From Burkholderiales bacterium (GTDB taxonomy: Bacteria; Pseudomonadota; Gammaproteobacteria; Burkholderiales; Burkholderiaceae_D), in NCBI GenBank assembly GCA_003136595.1, contig PLEY01000115.1, positions 24,442 through 80,909 on the forward strand: a stretch of DNA of 56,468 nt, given 5' to 3'. Below are positions 23,633 to 32,312 of this stretch, piece after piece. The notes beneath the pieces are model-generated. The model saw only the letters and a list, made by a program, of their open reading frames with translations, was not told where the DNA came from and searched no databases. Within the stretch, counting starts at the first letter, position 1, and each line of letters starts with the position of its first letter. The translations under genes were made by a program, and so were the position numbers.

Positions 23633-25189
23633 TCAGCCCCGCTTGGCCGCGGGCTGATACGGTACGATCACCGCAACGCTGGTGCCGCTGGGTTCATTGG
23701 CGGTGATCACGAAGCGGGCCCGCCCGCCGTAGAGCAAATTGAGCCGCTCGCGAATGTTGGCCAGGCCGAGGCCGCCGCCCGACGTCGGCGCACCCGCCGG
23801 GTTGAAGCCCAGCCCGGTGTCGGCGATGGTCACGTAGAGATCACCATCGGCGACCTCAGCCTGGATCCTGATCGATCCGCCCTCGGCCTTCGGCTCCAGG
23901 CCATGCTTGATGGCATTCTCCACGAGGGACTGCAGCATCATTGGCGGAAACTCGGCCGAGCGCAGCCCCTCGGGCACCAGGATGAACACCTGCAGCCGTT
24001 CTTCCATGCGCACCTTCAGAATGTCCAGATAAGCCCTGACCAGTTCGACTTCACGACCCAGCGTGGTCGAGGACTCGCGCATCTGCGGCAAGGCCGCGCG
24101 CAGATACTGGATCAGGTTCTTCTGCATGGTCGAGGCGCGCGCTGGATCAGTCTCGATCAGGTAATCGACCGAAGACAGCGTATTGAAAAGGAAATGGGGC
24201 TCGACCTGGGCTTGCATCATCTGCATCCGGGCCTCCACCACCTGGCGCTGCAGGCTCTCGTGCTCGGCCACCTGGGAGGCGGACCGGACCAGGGCCTCAG
24301 CACGCCGCTTGTTGCTCATCGACACCTTGATGGCGATCAGGTAGGCGAACGCAATCGTCATCACGACCTTGAAGAAGTCCCAGAGGGCGACGCTCTCCCG
24401 ATGGACCACAGTGCGCTTGGTGTGCTCCTCGACGACGTTGTCGATCGCCTCCTGGATCTCGCTTTGCGCCTGCTTGACCGCGTCGACATACTCCTCTTTG
24501 CGTTCGCTGCGCTGCTGCTCGGCTAGAGCGCGCTGCTGCTCGGCGTCTTCCCGGGCCGCCTGCGCATCCTTCTCGGTACTGTTCTCATCCCCATCTGCGT
24601 GGCTCGCTGCGGCGCCCTTATCGGCCGCCCCGGGCGCCTTGTTGGCCGCCTCGTCGAGGATGCGCACGCCGTGTGAATCGATGACGATCTCCTTGCCGTC
24701 CTTTTGCAGCCGGATGGCTTCCTTGTCGACCGGATCCCGACCCGGTCCTCCCGGCGTGGCGGGGGGGACAGGCGGCGCCTTGGGCAGGTCGATATGCATC
24801 GGCTTGCTCGGCTTGCCATCAAAGGAAGGCTGAATCGTCAACCCGCCCGTATCGTCCTTGACCTCGATCTTGATGGGCTTGTCGGGGCCGGTGACGATCT
24901 CGGTGGGCTCGTCGATGCCAAGGATGTTGCCAATCGTCACCGAGGCGATGAAGATCACGAGTCCAAGCAGCGAGATGCGCTTCCAGGAAGCCTCGGCGGC
25001 CCAGGCGGCCACCTGGGCATTCCACTCCTTCAGATGGGGCAGGGCGCGCTGCAGCCAGTCGCCCAAACCCGAGACGAAATCGCTCGCGGGCTGCGGCCGG
25101 CGGCCGGGCGTGAACCCGCCGGCCGGTGGCGGAGCACCGTTGGGTGGCGGGGGGGCGCCGGGAGGCGGATCGATATCGGGAGGCGTCAT
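23633..25189 (-). CDS. LytS-like sensor histidine kinase
   Basis: A 518-residue kinase of the His_kinase (PF06580) type, partner of the LytTR regulator. Order: Pro-rich N terminus (PPPGAPPPP...), a membrane segment about residues 71-91, an extracytoplasmic region about 92-270 with a charged coiled coil (AREDAEQQRALAEQQRSE) and a short sequence IVIDSHGVRILDE, a second membrane segment about 271-290, then the phospho-accepting region QVEPHFLFNTLSSV near 325-338 and HATPase with NAIKHGLEPKAEGG and TGLGFNP. The large, unusual extracytoplasmic domain is probably the sensor; ligand unknown. The same strand and order as the two following genes suggest one operon. Confidence 0.88.
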   Translation of the reverse strand: MTPPDIDPPPGAPPPPNGAPPPAGGFTPGRRPQPASDFVSGLGDWLQRALPHLKEWNAQVAAWAAEASWKRISLLGLVIFIASVTIGNILGIDEPTEIVTGPDKPIKIEVKDDTGGLTIQPSFDGKPSKPMHIDLPKAPPVPPATPGGPGRDPVDKEAIRLQKDGKEIVIDSHGVRILDEAANKAPGAADKGAAASHADGDENSTEKDAQAAREDAEQQRALAEQQRSERKEEYVDAVKQAQSEIQEAIDNVVEEHTKRTVVHRESVALWDFFKVVMTIAFAYLIAIKVSMSNKRRAEALVRSASQVAEHESLQRQVVEARMQMMQAQVEPHFLFNTLSSVDYLIETDPARASTMQKNLIQYLRAALPQMRESSTTLGREVELVRAYLDILKVRMEERLQVFILVPEGLRSAEFPPMMLQSLVENAIKHGLEPKAEGGSIRIQAEVADGDLYVTIADTGLGFNPAGAPTSGGGLGLANIRERLNLLYGGRARFVITANEPSGTSVAVIVPYQPAAKRG

Positions 25190-25522
25190 GTCACTGCGGG
25201 AATCTGGAAAGGCGGGGTTGGGTCATAGGGTGACCATCACGGCGCCGCTGCAGGCCTGCGGCCGTTCGGTCGGCGTACTGGGGCGGCGTACTGGGGTCGA
25301 AGCGGCCGCCGTGTAGGGCGACGTAGCGGTGGGCTCTGACGTGGGCTCAGACGTGGACTTAAAGGCGTTCATAGGTTGCAAGATTGGCAAAGACCGGCTG
25401 CGCGAACTGCGCACACCCGCACTCTAGTCGCCCGCGGCGCTCCGTACACCCCGATTGCGACAGAGTGACGGATGCACAGCCCCAAAGGTCAGCCGGGCAG
25501 ATAGGCCGGGCGAAGTGCGGCC
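25190..25522. other. 333-base intergenic stretch with short tandem repeats
   Basis: Lies between phaM (stop 25523) and the kinase start. GGCGTACTGGGGC units at about 25272-25296 and GTGGGCTC/GACGTGG units at about 25329-25355 are tandem. A 63-codon open frame on the minus strand inside it is Ser/Thr/Pro-rich (SEPTSEPT, STPVRRPSTP) and repetitive, so I do not call it a gene. It should hold the kinase promoter. Confidence 0.5.
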
Positions 25523-26296
25523 CTAGGCCTTGGCCTTCTGGGCAGACTTTCTGACCGGTGTGCGCGCACCCGAACGGGACGGCGCTGCCGTACGGGGAAC
25601 CCCCCCTGACGGCGGAGGGGGCGCCGCGGACGGAGCACTGGCCGATGTGCCGGCCAGCGCCGCCTGCGCCACCTGGTTGAACTGGTCCTGCAGGAAACCC
25701 AGCCAGGATGGGGCCGTCAAGCCCGGACCGTCGGCTGATTTGGGGGTCTTGCCAGCCGATTCAGCGCCGCGCTTTTGCGGGTTGCGCACCGCCTGGGGTC
25801 GGGCCCGCGGGGCACGCGACTGCGCGGGTTCGACCCCGGGCGGCACGCTTGCGTTGGCGCTCTGGGGGGCGCCGGGCTTCGGATTCGGCCAATTCGCATG
25901 GCCCACTGAGGATTCCGCTGCCTGGGAGCCAGCTCGCCCCGCCATGAAATCATCGGCCGCGCCCGTCAGGCTGCCGCCGAAGGACTGGATCGTCGCGATC
26001 GTGTTGCGCTGCACCTCGAGGCTTTGGATCGTGGCGCGCAACAGATTGGCGTTGATGGCCAGCCAGGATTCCACGGCCTTCAGGTCTGTGATGCGCTTGT
26101 CGAGTTCCTCCAGATCCAGGGTGGGCACGACGAAACCGGGGACGGCAGTGGGCAGCGCGCCCCACAGGTTCTTGATGAAATCAAAGCCCGCCGGCATCGC
26201 TGCCGCTGCAGCGCCCCCCGAGAGAGGGTTGGCAAAGGCCGCCATGGCTGCCTTGGGGATCTCGGGCCAGCCGGGGATATTGATCTTCTTCGACAT
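25523..26296 (-). CDS. phaM: PhaM-like polyhydroxyalkanoate granule regulatory protein
   Basis: A 257-residue protein like Ralstonia PhaM, which binds PHB granules, activates PhaC and links granules to DNA. The N-terminal part (residues about 35-110) has the family segment GFDFIKNLWG, DLEELDKRITDLKAVESWLAINANLLR and LEVQRNTIATIQSFG. The middle is Pro/Ala-rich and the C terminus is basic (RSGARTPVRKSAQKAKA), a probable DNA-binding tail. No other pha gene is in this window. Start ATG 26296 lies after GGAGATCAC. It is transcribed away from a divergent DUF3108 gene 166 bases upstream. Confidence 0.85.
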   Translation of the reverse strand: MSKKINIPGWPEIPKAAMAAFANPLSGGAAAAAMPAGFDFIKNLWGALPTAVPGFVVPTLDLEELDKRITDLKAVESWLAINANLLRATIQSLEVQRNTIATIQSFGGSLTGAADDFMAGRAGSQAAESSVGHANWPNPKPGAPQSANASVPPGVEPAQSRAPRARPQAVRNPQKRGAESAGKTPKSADGPGLTAPSWLGFLQDQFNQVAQAALAGTSASAPSAAPPPPSGGVPRTAAPSRSGARTPVRKSAQKAKA

Positions 26297-26462
26297 GTGA
26301 TCTCCTCTGGCAGATCGCAGCGCTGCACGGGCGCCTTGCCGGGCAACGGTATCATGCAAGCGCGTGGCGCCATTTTGCGGGCCAGTATGACAGGCTTGCC
26401 GCGCGGCAGAAAGCAGGCCCGGACTTGTCAGGCAACCTGGATCGTCAACTCCCATCAGTAAG

Positions 26463-27620
26463 ATGCTCGCGCGCTTTTGGACTTCCCTGCGTCTTCGACT
26501 TGCGCTCTTCATCCTGCTCTCCCTGGCACTGCATCTCGTGGTGCTTGGCCTGCCGTTTTTCTCCCTCACACCGGCGGCGCCCGAGGTCGGACGCATCGAG
26601 GCCACCCTGATGCCTCTGCCCGCCCCCAAAACCTCCGAGCCACCGGTGCCCGTGCCGAAGCCACGACCGACATCGCGTCCACCACCCTCCCGACCGGCCG
26701 AGCGACCCGCCAAGCGGGCCGACACGGAGCCGGACCTGAAGGCCCAGCCGCCGCCCGCGGCGATGCCGGTTGAGACCTCGACCGACGGCCCTGCCATGCC
26801 GGCTGTCCCCGACGCGCCGGGCGGCGAGCCCGCTGTTGGGCCCGCTGTTGAGTCCGGTGCTGGGTCTGGTACCGGGCCCGACAGCAAGCCGTCCGGCACC
26901 TCGGACTCCCCCGCGGCCGCGGCTGGGAATGCGCCCACTCCAGCGCGCCCGGCCAGTCCACCGCAATCCGCAATCCTGTACTACGACGGCGTGGGTCGAG
27001 ACCCGCGGAAGGATCCGAACCAGCGGCTGATCGGCAACGGCACCCTCACCTGGCGCATCGAAGGCGAGAACCACTACCAGGCCGATCTGAAGGCAACGCT
27101 GAGTTTTCTCTTCATCAGTTTCACCGTGGTCGACTCGCACAGCGAGGGCGACATCGATCAGGGCGGGCTGGAACCCTTGCGCTACAGCGAGACCCCGCGC
27201 AATCGCGACGCTCTGGTGACACTGTTCCGGCGCAGCCAGGACAGCGTGGGCATTCGCGGCGGGACCATCGATCAGGTCCAGAAGGGGACGCAGGACCGAC
27301 TGTCGATCGTCTTCCAGCTCGGGGCCCTGTTGCGCGCCAACGCCGATCTCTGCCAGCCGGCTGCCCAGTTCGAGGTTCAGGTGGCCAATGTAAAAGGCGA
27401 AGTGAGCGCGTGGTCGTTTCGAAGCCTCGGCTTGGAGCCGGTCGATTCAGGCATCGGCCGCATTGACGCCGTGCATGTGCAGCGCATCCTGCGCCCGGGC
27501 ACCAACGAGCGTGGTATCGACGTGTGGATCGCGCTCGACTTAGGCGGCTATCCGGCGCGGATCTTGTACACCGAACCCAACGCAGCCAACATCGATCTCA
27601 CACTCACCCGGATCGAATGA
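26463..27620 (+). CDS. DUF3108 protein with membrane anchor and Pro-rich linker
   Basis: A 385-residue protein: one N-terminal membrane segment (residues about 12-34, ALFILLSLALHLVVLGLPFF), a Pro/Ala-rich stretch to about residue 170 resembling a TonB spacer, then a DUF3108 beta domain (GNGTLTWRIEGENHYQADLKATL, ... FVxxDSHSEG type region, DVWIALDLGGYPARILYTEP). DUF3108 proteins are periplasmic, of unknown function, and related in fold to outer-membrane lipoprotein carriers. The linker contains nucleotide duplications (GGGCCCGCTGTTG-like) that look recent. Start ATG 26463 has only a weak site (AGTAAG). Confidence 0.83.
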   Translation: MLARFWTSLRLRLALFILLSLALHLVVLGLPFFSLTPAAPEVGRIEATLMPLPAPKTSEPPVPVPKPRPTSRPPPSRPAERPAKRADTEPDLKAQPPPAAMPVETSTDGPAMPAVPDAPGGEPAVGPAVESGAGSGTGPDSKPSGTSDSPAAAAGNAPTPARPASPPQSAILYYDGVGRDPRKDPNQRLIGNGTLTWRIEGENHYQADLKATLSFLFISFTVVDSHSEGDIDQGGLEPLRYSETPRNRDALVTLFRRSQDSVGIRGGTIDQVQKGTQDRLSIVFQLGALLRANADLCQPAAQFEVQVANVKGEVSAWSFRSLGLEPVDSGIGRIDAVHVQRILRPGTNERGIDVWIALDLGGYPARILYTEPNAANIDLTLTRIE

Positions 27621-27745
27621 CGAGCGCACCCCCGGCAGAGGACGGCGCACAGGCGTCCTTCGAGGAGGGGATCCGCGCCCGGGCGCGACGCTTGGGGGGC
27701 GCTTGGGGGCGGCGGGCGTAAAAAGGACCCGGTGCGTCATTTCGC

Positions 27746-27777
27746 CCTGCTGCCCGGCCAGGCGCTCGGGCAGCAGG
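27746..27777. terminator. Strong hairpin downstream of indolepyruvate oxidoreductase
   Basis: CCTGCTGCCCG (27746-27756) pairs perfectly with CGGGCAGCAGG (27767-27777), 11-bp stem, 10-base loop, 21 bases beyond the oxidoreductase stop and between convergent genes. On the minus strand a T-run occurs only about 21 bases later, so intrinsic termination is uncertain. Confidence 0.5.
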
Positions 27778-27797
27778 AAGCCCGTGAGGCCCGCGGC

Positions 27798-30700
27798 CTA
27801 TGCCGCGCGTGCCGTGCTGATTTCGGTCACCGATGCCGAGAAAGCGGCGAGCAACTCGCCTTCCTTGGTGCGGGCGGCAGCCATGCTGGCCTCCTTGATG
27901 TGGCCGTAGCCGCGAATCTCCTCGGGCACGCTCGCGACCGCCACCGCGGCATCGAGGTTTTCCGCAGTGAGCTTGGCCAAGATCAGCTGCAGAGTCTGCT
28001 CATAGCGCTCGATGAGGGCGCGCTCGGCCCGACGCTCCGCGGTATAGCCGAACACATCGAGTGCGGTGCCCCGCAGGCGCCGCAGGCGGGCCAACACGCG
28101 CATGGCCAGGAGGGTCTGGGACCCGAACTCGCGCTTGACCAGATGACCCTTGGCATCGCGCTTGGACAATAGTGGCGGGGCCAGGTGGAATTTGAGCTTG
28201 TAGTCGCCCTCGAACTGCGCGCTGATCTTGTCCTGGAAGGCCGGATCCGCATACAGCCGCGCCACCTCGTACTCGTCCTTGTAGGCCATGAGTTTGAAGA
28301 AATACCGCGCCACCGCCTCGGTGAGCCGGGTTCCCCCGAGCTTGCCTTCTGCGGCGCGGGTGGACTCGACGAGGCGCCGGTAGCGTTCGCCGTAGGCGGC
28401 ATTCTGGTAGTCGGCAAGAAAGGCAACGCGCCGGCCGATCATCTCATCGAGGCTCGAGGAGACACGCTTGAGCGCGATCACCTCAGCCGGGAAGGCGACC
28501 TTGGCGACGGCCTCCGGGTTGAACGCGGCACGCCGGCCCCACAGGAACGCCTTCAGGTTGGTCTCGATGGCCACGCCGTTCAACTCGATGGCACGCTCGA
28601 GAGCCTCGCGCGCGAGGGGTACCCAGCCGCGCTGCCAGGCGAATCCGAGCATGAAAGGATTGGTGTAGAGCGCATCGCCCAGAAGGGCGACCGTCAGTTT
28701 GTTGGCGTCGACAAATGCGCAGTCCGCGCCAACGGCGGCCCTGATGTCCGCCTCCATGCTGCTGCCCGGAAACTGCCAGTCGGGGTTGCGTACGAAGTCC
28801 GACGTGGGGGAGTTCGTGGTGTTGACCACGGCGCGCGTCACGCCCTCGAGCATCTTCGAGATCGACTCGCGATTCGCAGTGACCACGAGATCGCAGCCGA
28901 TGATGAGATCGGCCTCGCCGGTCGCGATGCGTGTGGCGTGCAGCTGTTCGGGGCTGGGCGCGATCTGGACGTGCGAGGAGACCTCCCCACCCTTCTGGGC
29001 GAGGCCGGCCATGTCGAGAACCGACACGCCCCGACCTTCGAGGTGGGCCGCCATACCAAGGAGCTGTCCGATCGTCACGACTCCGGTCCCGCCGACACCG
29101 GTCACGAGGATGCCGAAGGGTCCGGCAAGCTCAGCGCGGCCAGGCTCGGGCAGATCGAACAGATGATCGACGTCCTCCTTTGCGAGCGAGCCCTGACCCT
29201 TGCGCAGCCGTCCCCCTTCGACCGTGACAAACGAGGGGCAGAAGCCATTGACGCATGAATAATCCTTGTTGCACGAGGACTGGTTGATCTGGCGTTTGCG
29301 TCCAAACTCCGTCTCAAGCGGCTCGATCGAGATGCAGTTCGACTGCACCGAGCAGTCGCCACAACCCTCACACACCAGGTCGTTGATGAAGGCGCGCTTG
29401 GCCGGATCGGGGAATCCTGGCTTGCCGTCGACGATCTTCTTGCGGCGCCGGCGCTTCTCCGAGGCACAGGTCTGGTCATAGATCAGGACCGTGCAACCGG
29501 CGACCTCGCGCAGTTCTCTCTGGATCCGGTCCAGTTCCCGCCGGTGCACGACATCCACGTCCGGGGCGAGCTCCACGCCGGTGTATTTCTCAGGCTCGTC
29601 GGTCACGACCACGATGCGCGCAACACCCTCGGCCGCCATCTGGCGCGTGATCTGGGGAACCGAGAGGATGCCGTCGACGGGCTGGCCGCCGGTCATGGCC
29701 ACGGCGTCGTTGAACAGGATCTTGTAGGTGATGTTGACCTTGGCTGCGACCGCCGCGCGAACCGCCAGATAACCTGAATGGAAATAGGTGCCGTCTCCCA
29801 GATTGGCGAAGATGTGCTTTTCAGTGGTGAACGGCGACTGGCCGATCCAGGGCGCGCCCTCTCCGCCCATCTGCGTGAACGTGCTGGTGTTCCGATCGGG
29901 CATCCATACGGTCATATAGTGGCAGCCGATGCCGGCCACCGCGCGCGAGCCTTCGGGCACGACGGTCGACGTGTTGTGCGGGCAGCCCGAGCAGAAGAAG
30001 GGCTTGCGCTCGATGGTCACCCGGGGGCGGGCGAGCGCGCGGTCCTTGGCGTCGATCAGTGCGATGCGCGCCTCGATGCGCGCTCTCACATCGCGCGGCA
30101 ATTCGAAATTACTCAGACGCTGGGCGATCGCGCGCGCGATCAAAGCCGGGGACAGTTCGTACTTGGCCGGCAGAAGCCAGTTTCCCTGGGGAATCGCCCA
30201 CTCCCCGCCTTCCTTGTCATCGAACTTGCCATAGACCCGCGGACGGACGTCCTCACGCCAGTTATAGAGTTCCTCCTTGACCTGGTATTCCAGGATCTGG
30301 CGCTTCTCCTCGACCACGAGGATCTCCTGGAGTCCGGTGGCGAACTGCCGCACGTCATAGGCATCGAGCGGCCAGACCACGCCAACCTTGAAGAGCCTGA
30401 TACCCAGGCGCGAGCAGACCTCCTGGTCGAGACCGAGATCCTCCAGCGCCTGGCGGGTGTCCAGGTAGGCCTTGCCGCCGGACATGATGCCAAAGCGGGC
30501 CTGGGGCGAGTCCCACTCCGTATAGTTGAGCTTGTTGGCGCGCGAATACGCGAGGGCGGCGTACCACTTGAAGTCCATGAGCCGCGCTTCCTGCTCGAGC
30601 GGGGTGTCGGGCCAGCGGATGTTCAAGCCGCCCTCGGGGATCACGAAATCCTCTGGGAGCCGGATCTGGACGCGCTCGGGGTCGACGATGACGGACGCCG

Positions 30701-31355
30701 AGGCTTCGACGACGTCCGTCACGACCTTAAAGCCGGTCCAAAGACCCGAGTAGCGGCTCATCGCATAGGCATGCAGCCCGAGATCAAGATACTCCTGCAC
30801 GGTCGCCGGAAAGAACACAGGGATGCCGCACGCCTTCAGAATGTGGTCCGATTGGTGCGGGAGCGTCGATGACTTGGCCGAGTGGTCGTCTCCGGCCAGG
30901 ACCAGCACCCCGCCGTGGCGGCTTGTGCCGGCGGCATTGCCGTGCTTGAACACGTCGCCGCAGCGATCGACGCCCGGCCCTTTGCCATACCACATGCCAA
31001 ACACGCCGTCGTACTTGGCGCCCGGGTACATGTTGACCTGCTGGGATCCCCAGACCGAGGTTGCCGCCAGCTCTTCATTGACACCGGGCTGGAAGGTGAT
31101 GTGATGCTGCTGGAGATACTTCTTCGCCTTCCAGAGCGTCTGGTCGACCCCGCCCAACGGGGAGCCGCGATAGCCCGATACGAACCCGGCCGTATTCAGG
31201 CCCGCTGCCAGATCGCGTTCGCGCTGCAGCATCAAAAGACGCACCAGCGCCTGGGTTCCGTTCAGATAGACGCGGCCGCGGTCCAGCGTGTATTTGTCGT
31301 CGAGCGTGACGCGGTCAATGGCCTCGCGCAGCGCTTCGGGAAGGGGGGCATTCAT
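27798..31355 (-). CDS. Indolepyruvate ferredoxin oxidoreductase (fused alpha-beta)
   Basis: A 1185-residue fusion of the IorA/IorB-type subunits. It oxidatively decarboxylates aryl (or branched) 2-oxo acids to acyl-CoA using CoA, TPP and ferredoxin. TPP part: NLGDGTYFHSG and NDAVAMTGGQPVDG around residues 508-560. An iron-sulfur section CEGCGDCSVQSNC followed by CNKDYSCVNGFC lies at about 655-710. A gamma-type domain (GVGGTGVVTIGQLLGMAA) follows, then a C-terminal extension. No ferredoxin gene lies next to it. The RBS GAGGA before ATG 31355 is good. Common in Burkholderiales in amino acid degradation; exact substrate unresolved. Confidence 0.9.
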   Translation of the reverse strand: MNAPLPEALREAIDRVTLDDKYTLDRGRVYLNGTQALVRLLMLQRERDLAAGLNTAGFVSGYRGSPLGGVDQTLWKAKKYLQQHHITFQPGVNEELAATSVWGSQQVNMYPGAKYDGVFGMWYGKGPGVDRCGDVFKHGNAAGTSRHGGVLVLAGDDHSAKSSTLPHQSDHILKACGIPVFFPATVQEYLDLGLHAYAMSRYSGLWTGFKVVTDVVEASASVIVDPERVQIRLPEDFVIPEGGLNIRWPDTPLEQEARLMDFKWYAALAYSRANKLNYTEWDSPQARFGIMSGGKAYLDTRQALEDLGLDQEVCSRLGIRLFKVGVVWPLDAYDVRQFATGLQEILVVEEKRQILEYQVKEELYNWREDVRPRVYGKFDDKEGGEWAIPQGNWLLPAKYELSPALIARAIAQRLSNFELPRDVRARIEARIALIDAKDRALARPRVTIERKPFFCSGCPHNTSTVVPEGSRAVAGIGCHYMTVWMPDRNTSTFTQMGGEGAPWIGQSPFTTEKHIFANLGDGTYFHSGYLAVRAAVAAKVNITYKILFNDAVAMTGGQPVDGILSVPQITRQMAAEGVARIVVVTDEPEKYTGVELAPDVDVVHRRELDRIQRELREVAGCTVLIYDQTCASEKRRRRKKIVDGKPGFPDPAKRAFINDLVCEGCGDCSVQSNCISIEPLETEFGRKRQINQSSCNKDYSCVNGFCPSFVTVEGGRLRKGQGSLAKEDVDHLFDLPEPGRAELAGPFGILVTGVGGTGVVTIGQLLGMAAHLEGRGVSVLDMAGLAQKGGEVSSHVQIAPSPEQLHATRIATGEADLIIGCDLVVTANRESISKMLEGVTRAVVNTTNSPTSDFVRNPDWQFPGSSMEADIRAAVGADCAFVDANKLTVALLGDALYTNPFMLGFAWQRGWVPLAREALERAIELNGVAIETNLKAFLWGRRAAFNPEAVAKVAFPAEVIALKRVSSSLDEMIGRRVAFLADYQNAAYGERYRRLVESTRAAEGKLGGTRLTEAVARYFFKLMAYKDEYEVARLYADPAFQDKISAQFEGDYKLKFHLAPPLLSKRDAKGHLVKREFGSQTLLAMRVLARLRRLRGTALDVFGYTAERRAERALIERYEQTLQLILAKLTAENLDAAVAVASVPEEIRGYGHIKEASMAAARTKEGELLAAFSASVTEISTARAA

Positions 31356-31733
31356 GGGACATCCTCAAAAATCGTGTTTTTTCGGAAGCTGGGCGACAAC
31401 GATAACGCATCTGCCCAACCGCGGTGCGCCGTCTTGTGGATGACGACCGCAGGGATTGCGCAAGCAATTAGCATGCGCAGACGAGGCCCTTGGCCACGCG
31501 TCGGGCCGAACGGTAGCAGAAACCGGCCCGGGCTTCAATCTGCGCCGCGTCATCCGTGTCGCTTCATCGGCGTGACGTCAGTGATCCGAAGCGCACGCGG
31601 CCGGGTTTCGGGGGTGGCCCGGGCCTGGTCAGACGTGGTCAGGCCTCGCCAGCAAGCGCACGCAAGCGCCTGCAATCGACTGCATGCGTCTGCATATCGG
31701 GCCGGACCCGGGGTTGGATCCTGGGCCCGCAAC
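31356..31733. other. 378-base gap before indolepyruvate oxidoreductase
   Basis: No gene is supported. The part next to the oxidoreductase holds its ribosome site (GAGGA) and an upstream TTGCGCA...TGCGCA pair (31457-31462 and 31474-31479) that could be an operator. The part near 31640-31700 has GCAAGCGC and TGCATGCG/CTGCAT-like short repeats. These are weak signals. Confidence 0.35.
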
Positions 31734-32216
31734 CTAGTACCCCGCCGGGCGCTCCGAGAGTTCGCGGAAAAACGAGCCAATCGCGGCACTCCCCATGCGC
31801 CGTGCGTCGGCCAACTCGCCGGCGCGCGTCTCGTAGACGATCTCGTTCTTCGGGGTCACCACGACCACAGACGGAATGCCCTTGGCGATCGGCTTGCCGT
31901 ACAGGCGGGCAAAGGCAAGGTTCTTATCGAAGTGCCCCACATCAACCTTGACGACCACGTAGTGGGCATCGATCACGGGCCCGAGCGCCTCACCGTGCAA
32001 GGCCCGATCCAGGGCGCGGCAGTCCTCACACCAATTGGCACCAAAAATGATCAGGATGCGCTTGTTGGCGGCGCGCGCAGTGCCGAGTGCGCTTTCCAGT
32101 TCGTGCTGCGCATCGGCCTGCTCATCGTAAGGCAGCGCCTGGGCTGAGGCCACGAGTGCGCAGGATAAAAGGAGCAAGGCACCCAGGATGCGGGTCCCAG
32201 TTCGGATCGCTTTCAT
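31734..32216 (-). CDS. Thioredoxin-like exported protein
   Basis: A 160-residue thioredoxin-fold protein with an N-terminal signal peptide (GALLLLSCALVASAQA, residues about 11-27) and an active-site WCEDC motif (Cys63/Cys66). The family is often called thioredoxin family or DUF255-like; with a WCxDC pair it is likely a periplasmic disulfide reductase or a chaperone-linked oxidoreductase. Start ATG 32216 is preferred over a GTG two codons earlier. It is the last gene of a run that begins with the DUF971-ubiE group, 97 bases after ubiB. Confidence 0.83.
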   Translation of the reverse strand: MKAIRTGTRILGALLLLSCALVASAQALPYDEQADAQHELESALGTARAANKRILIIFGANWCEDCRALDRALHGEALGPVIDAHYVVVKVDVGHFDKNLAFARLYGKPIAKGIPSVVVVTPKNEIVYETRAGELADARRMGSAAIGSFFRELSERPAGY

Positions 32217-32312
32217 AATCACCCATCTATCTAATCAACCCGGCCGGGGGGCCTGCGGTCCTCACTCGGGCCACCTGCGGACCACCTGTGGGCTGTTTCA
32301 CAATTGTAGCGC

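Noticed and set aside
25223-25414. 63-codon minus-strand frame, Ser/Thr/Pro-rich
   Set aside because: Repetitive composition from short tandem repeats, no ribosome site or homologue; kept as intergenic.
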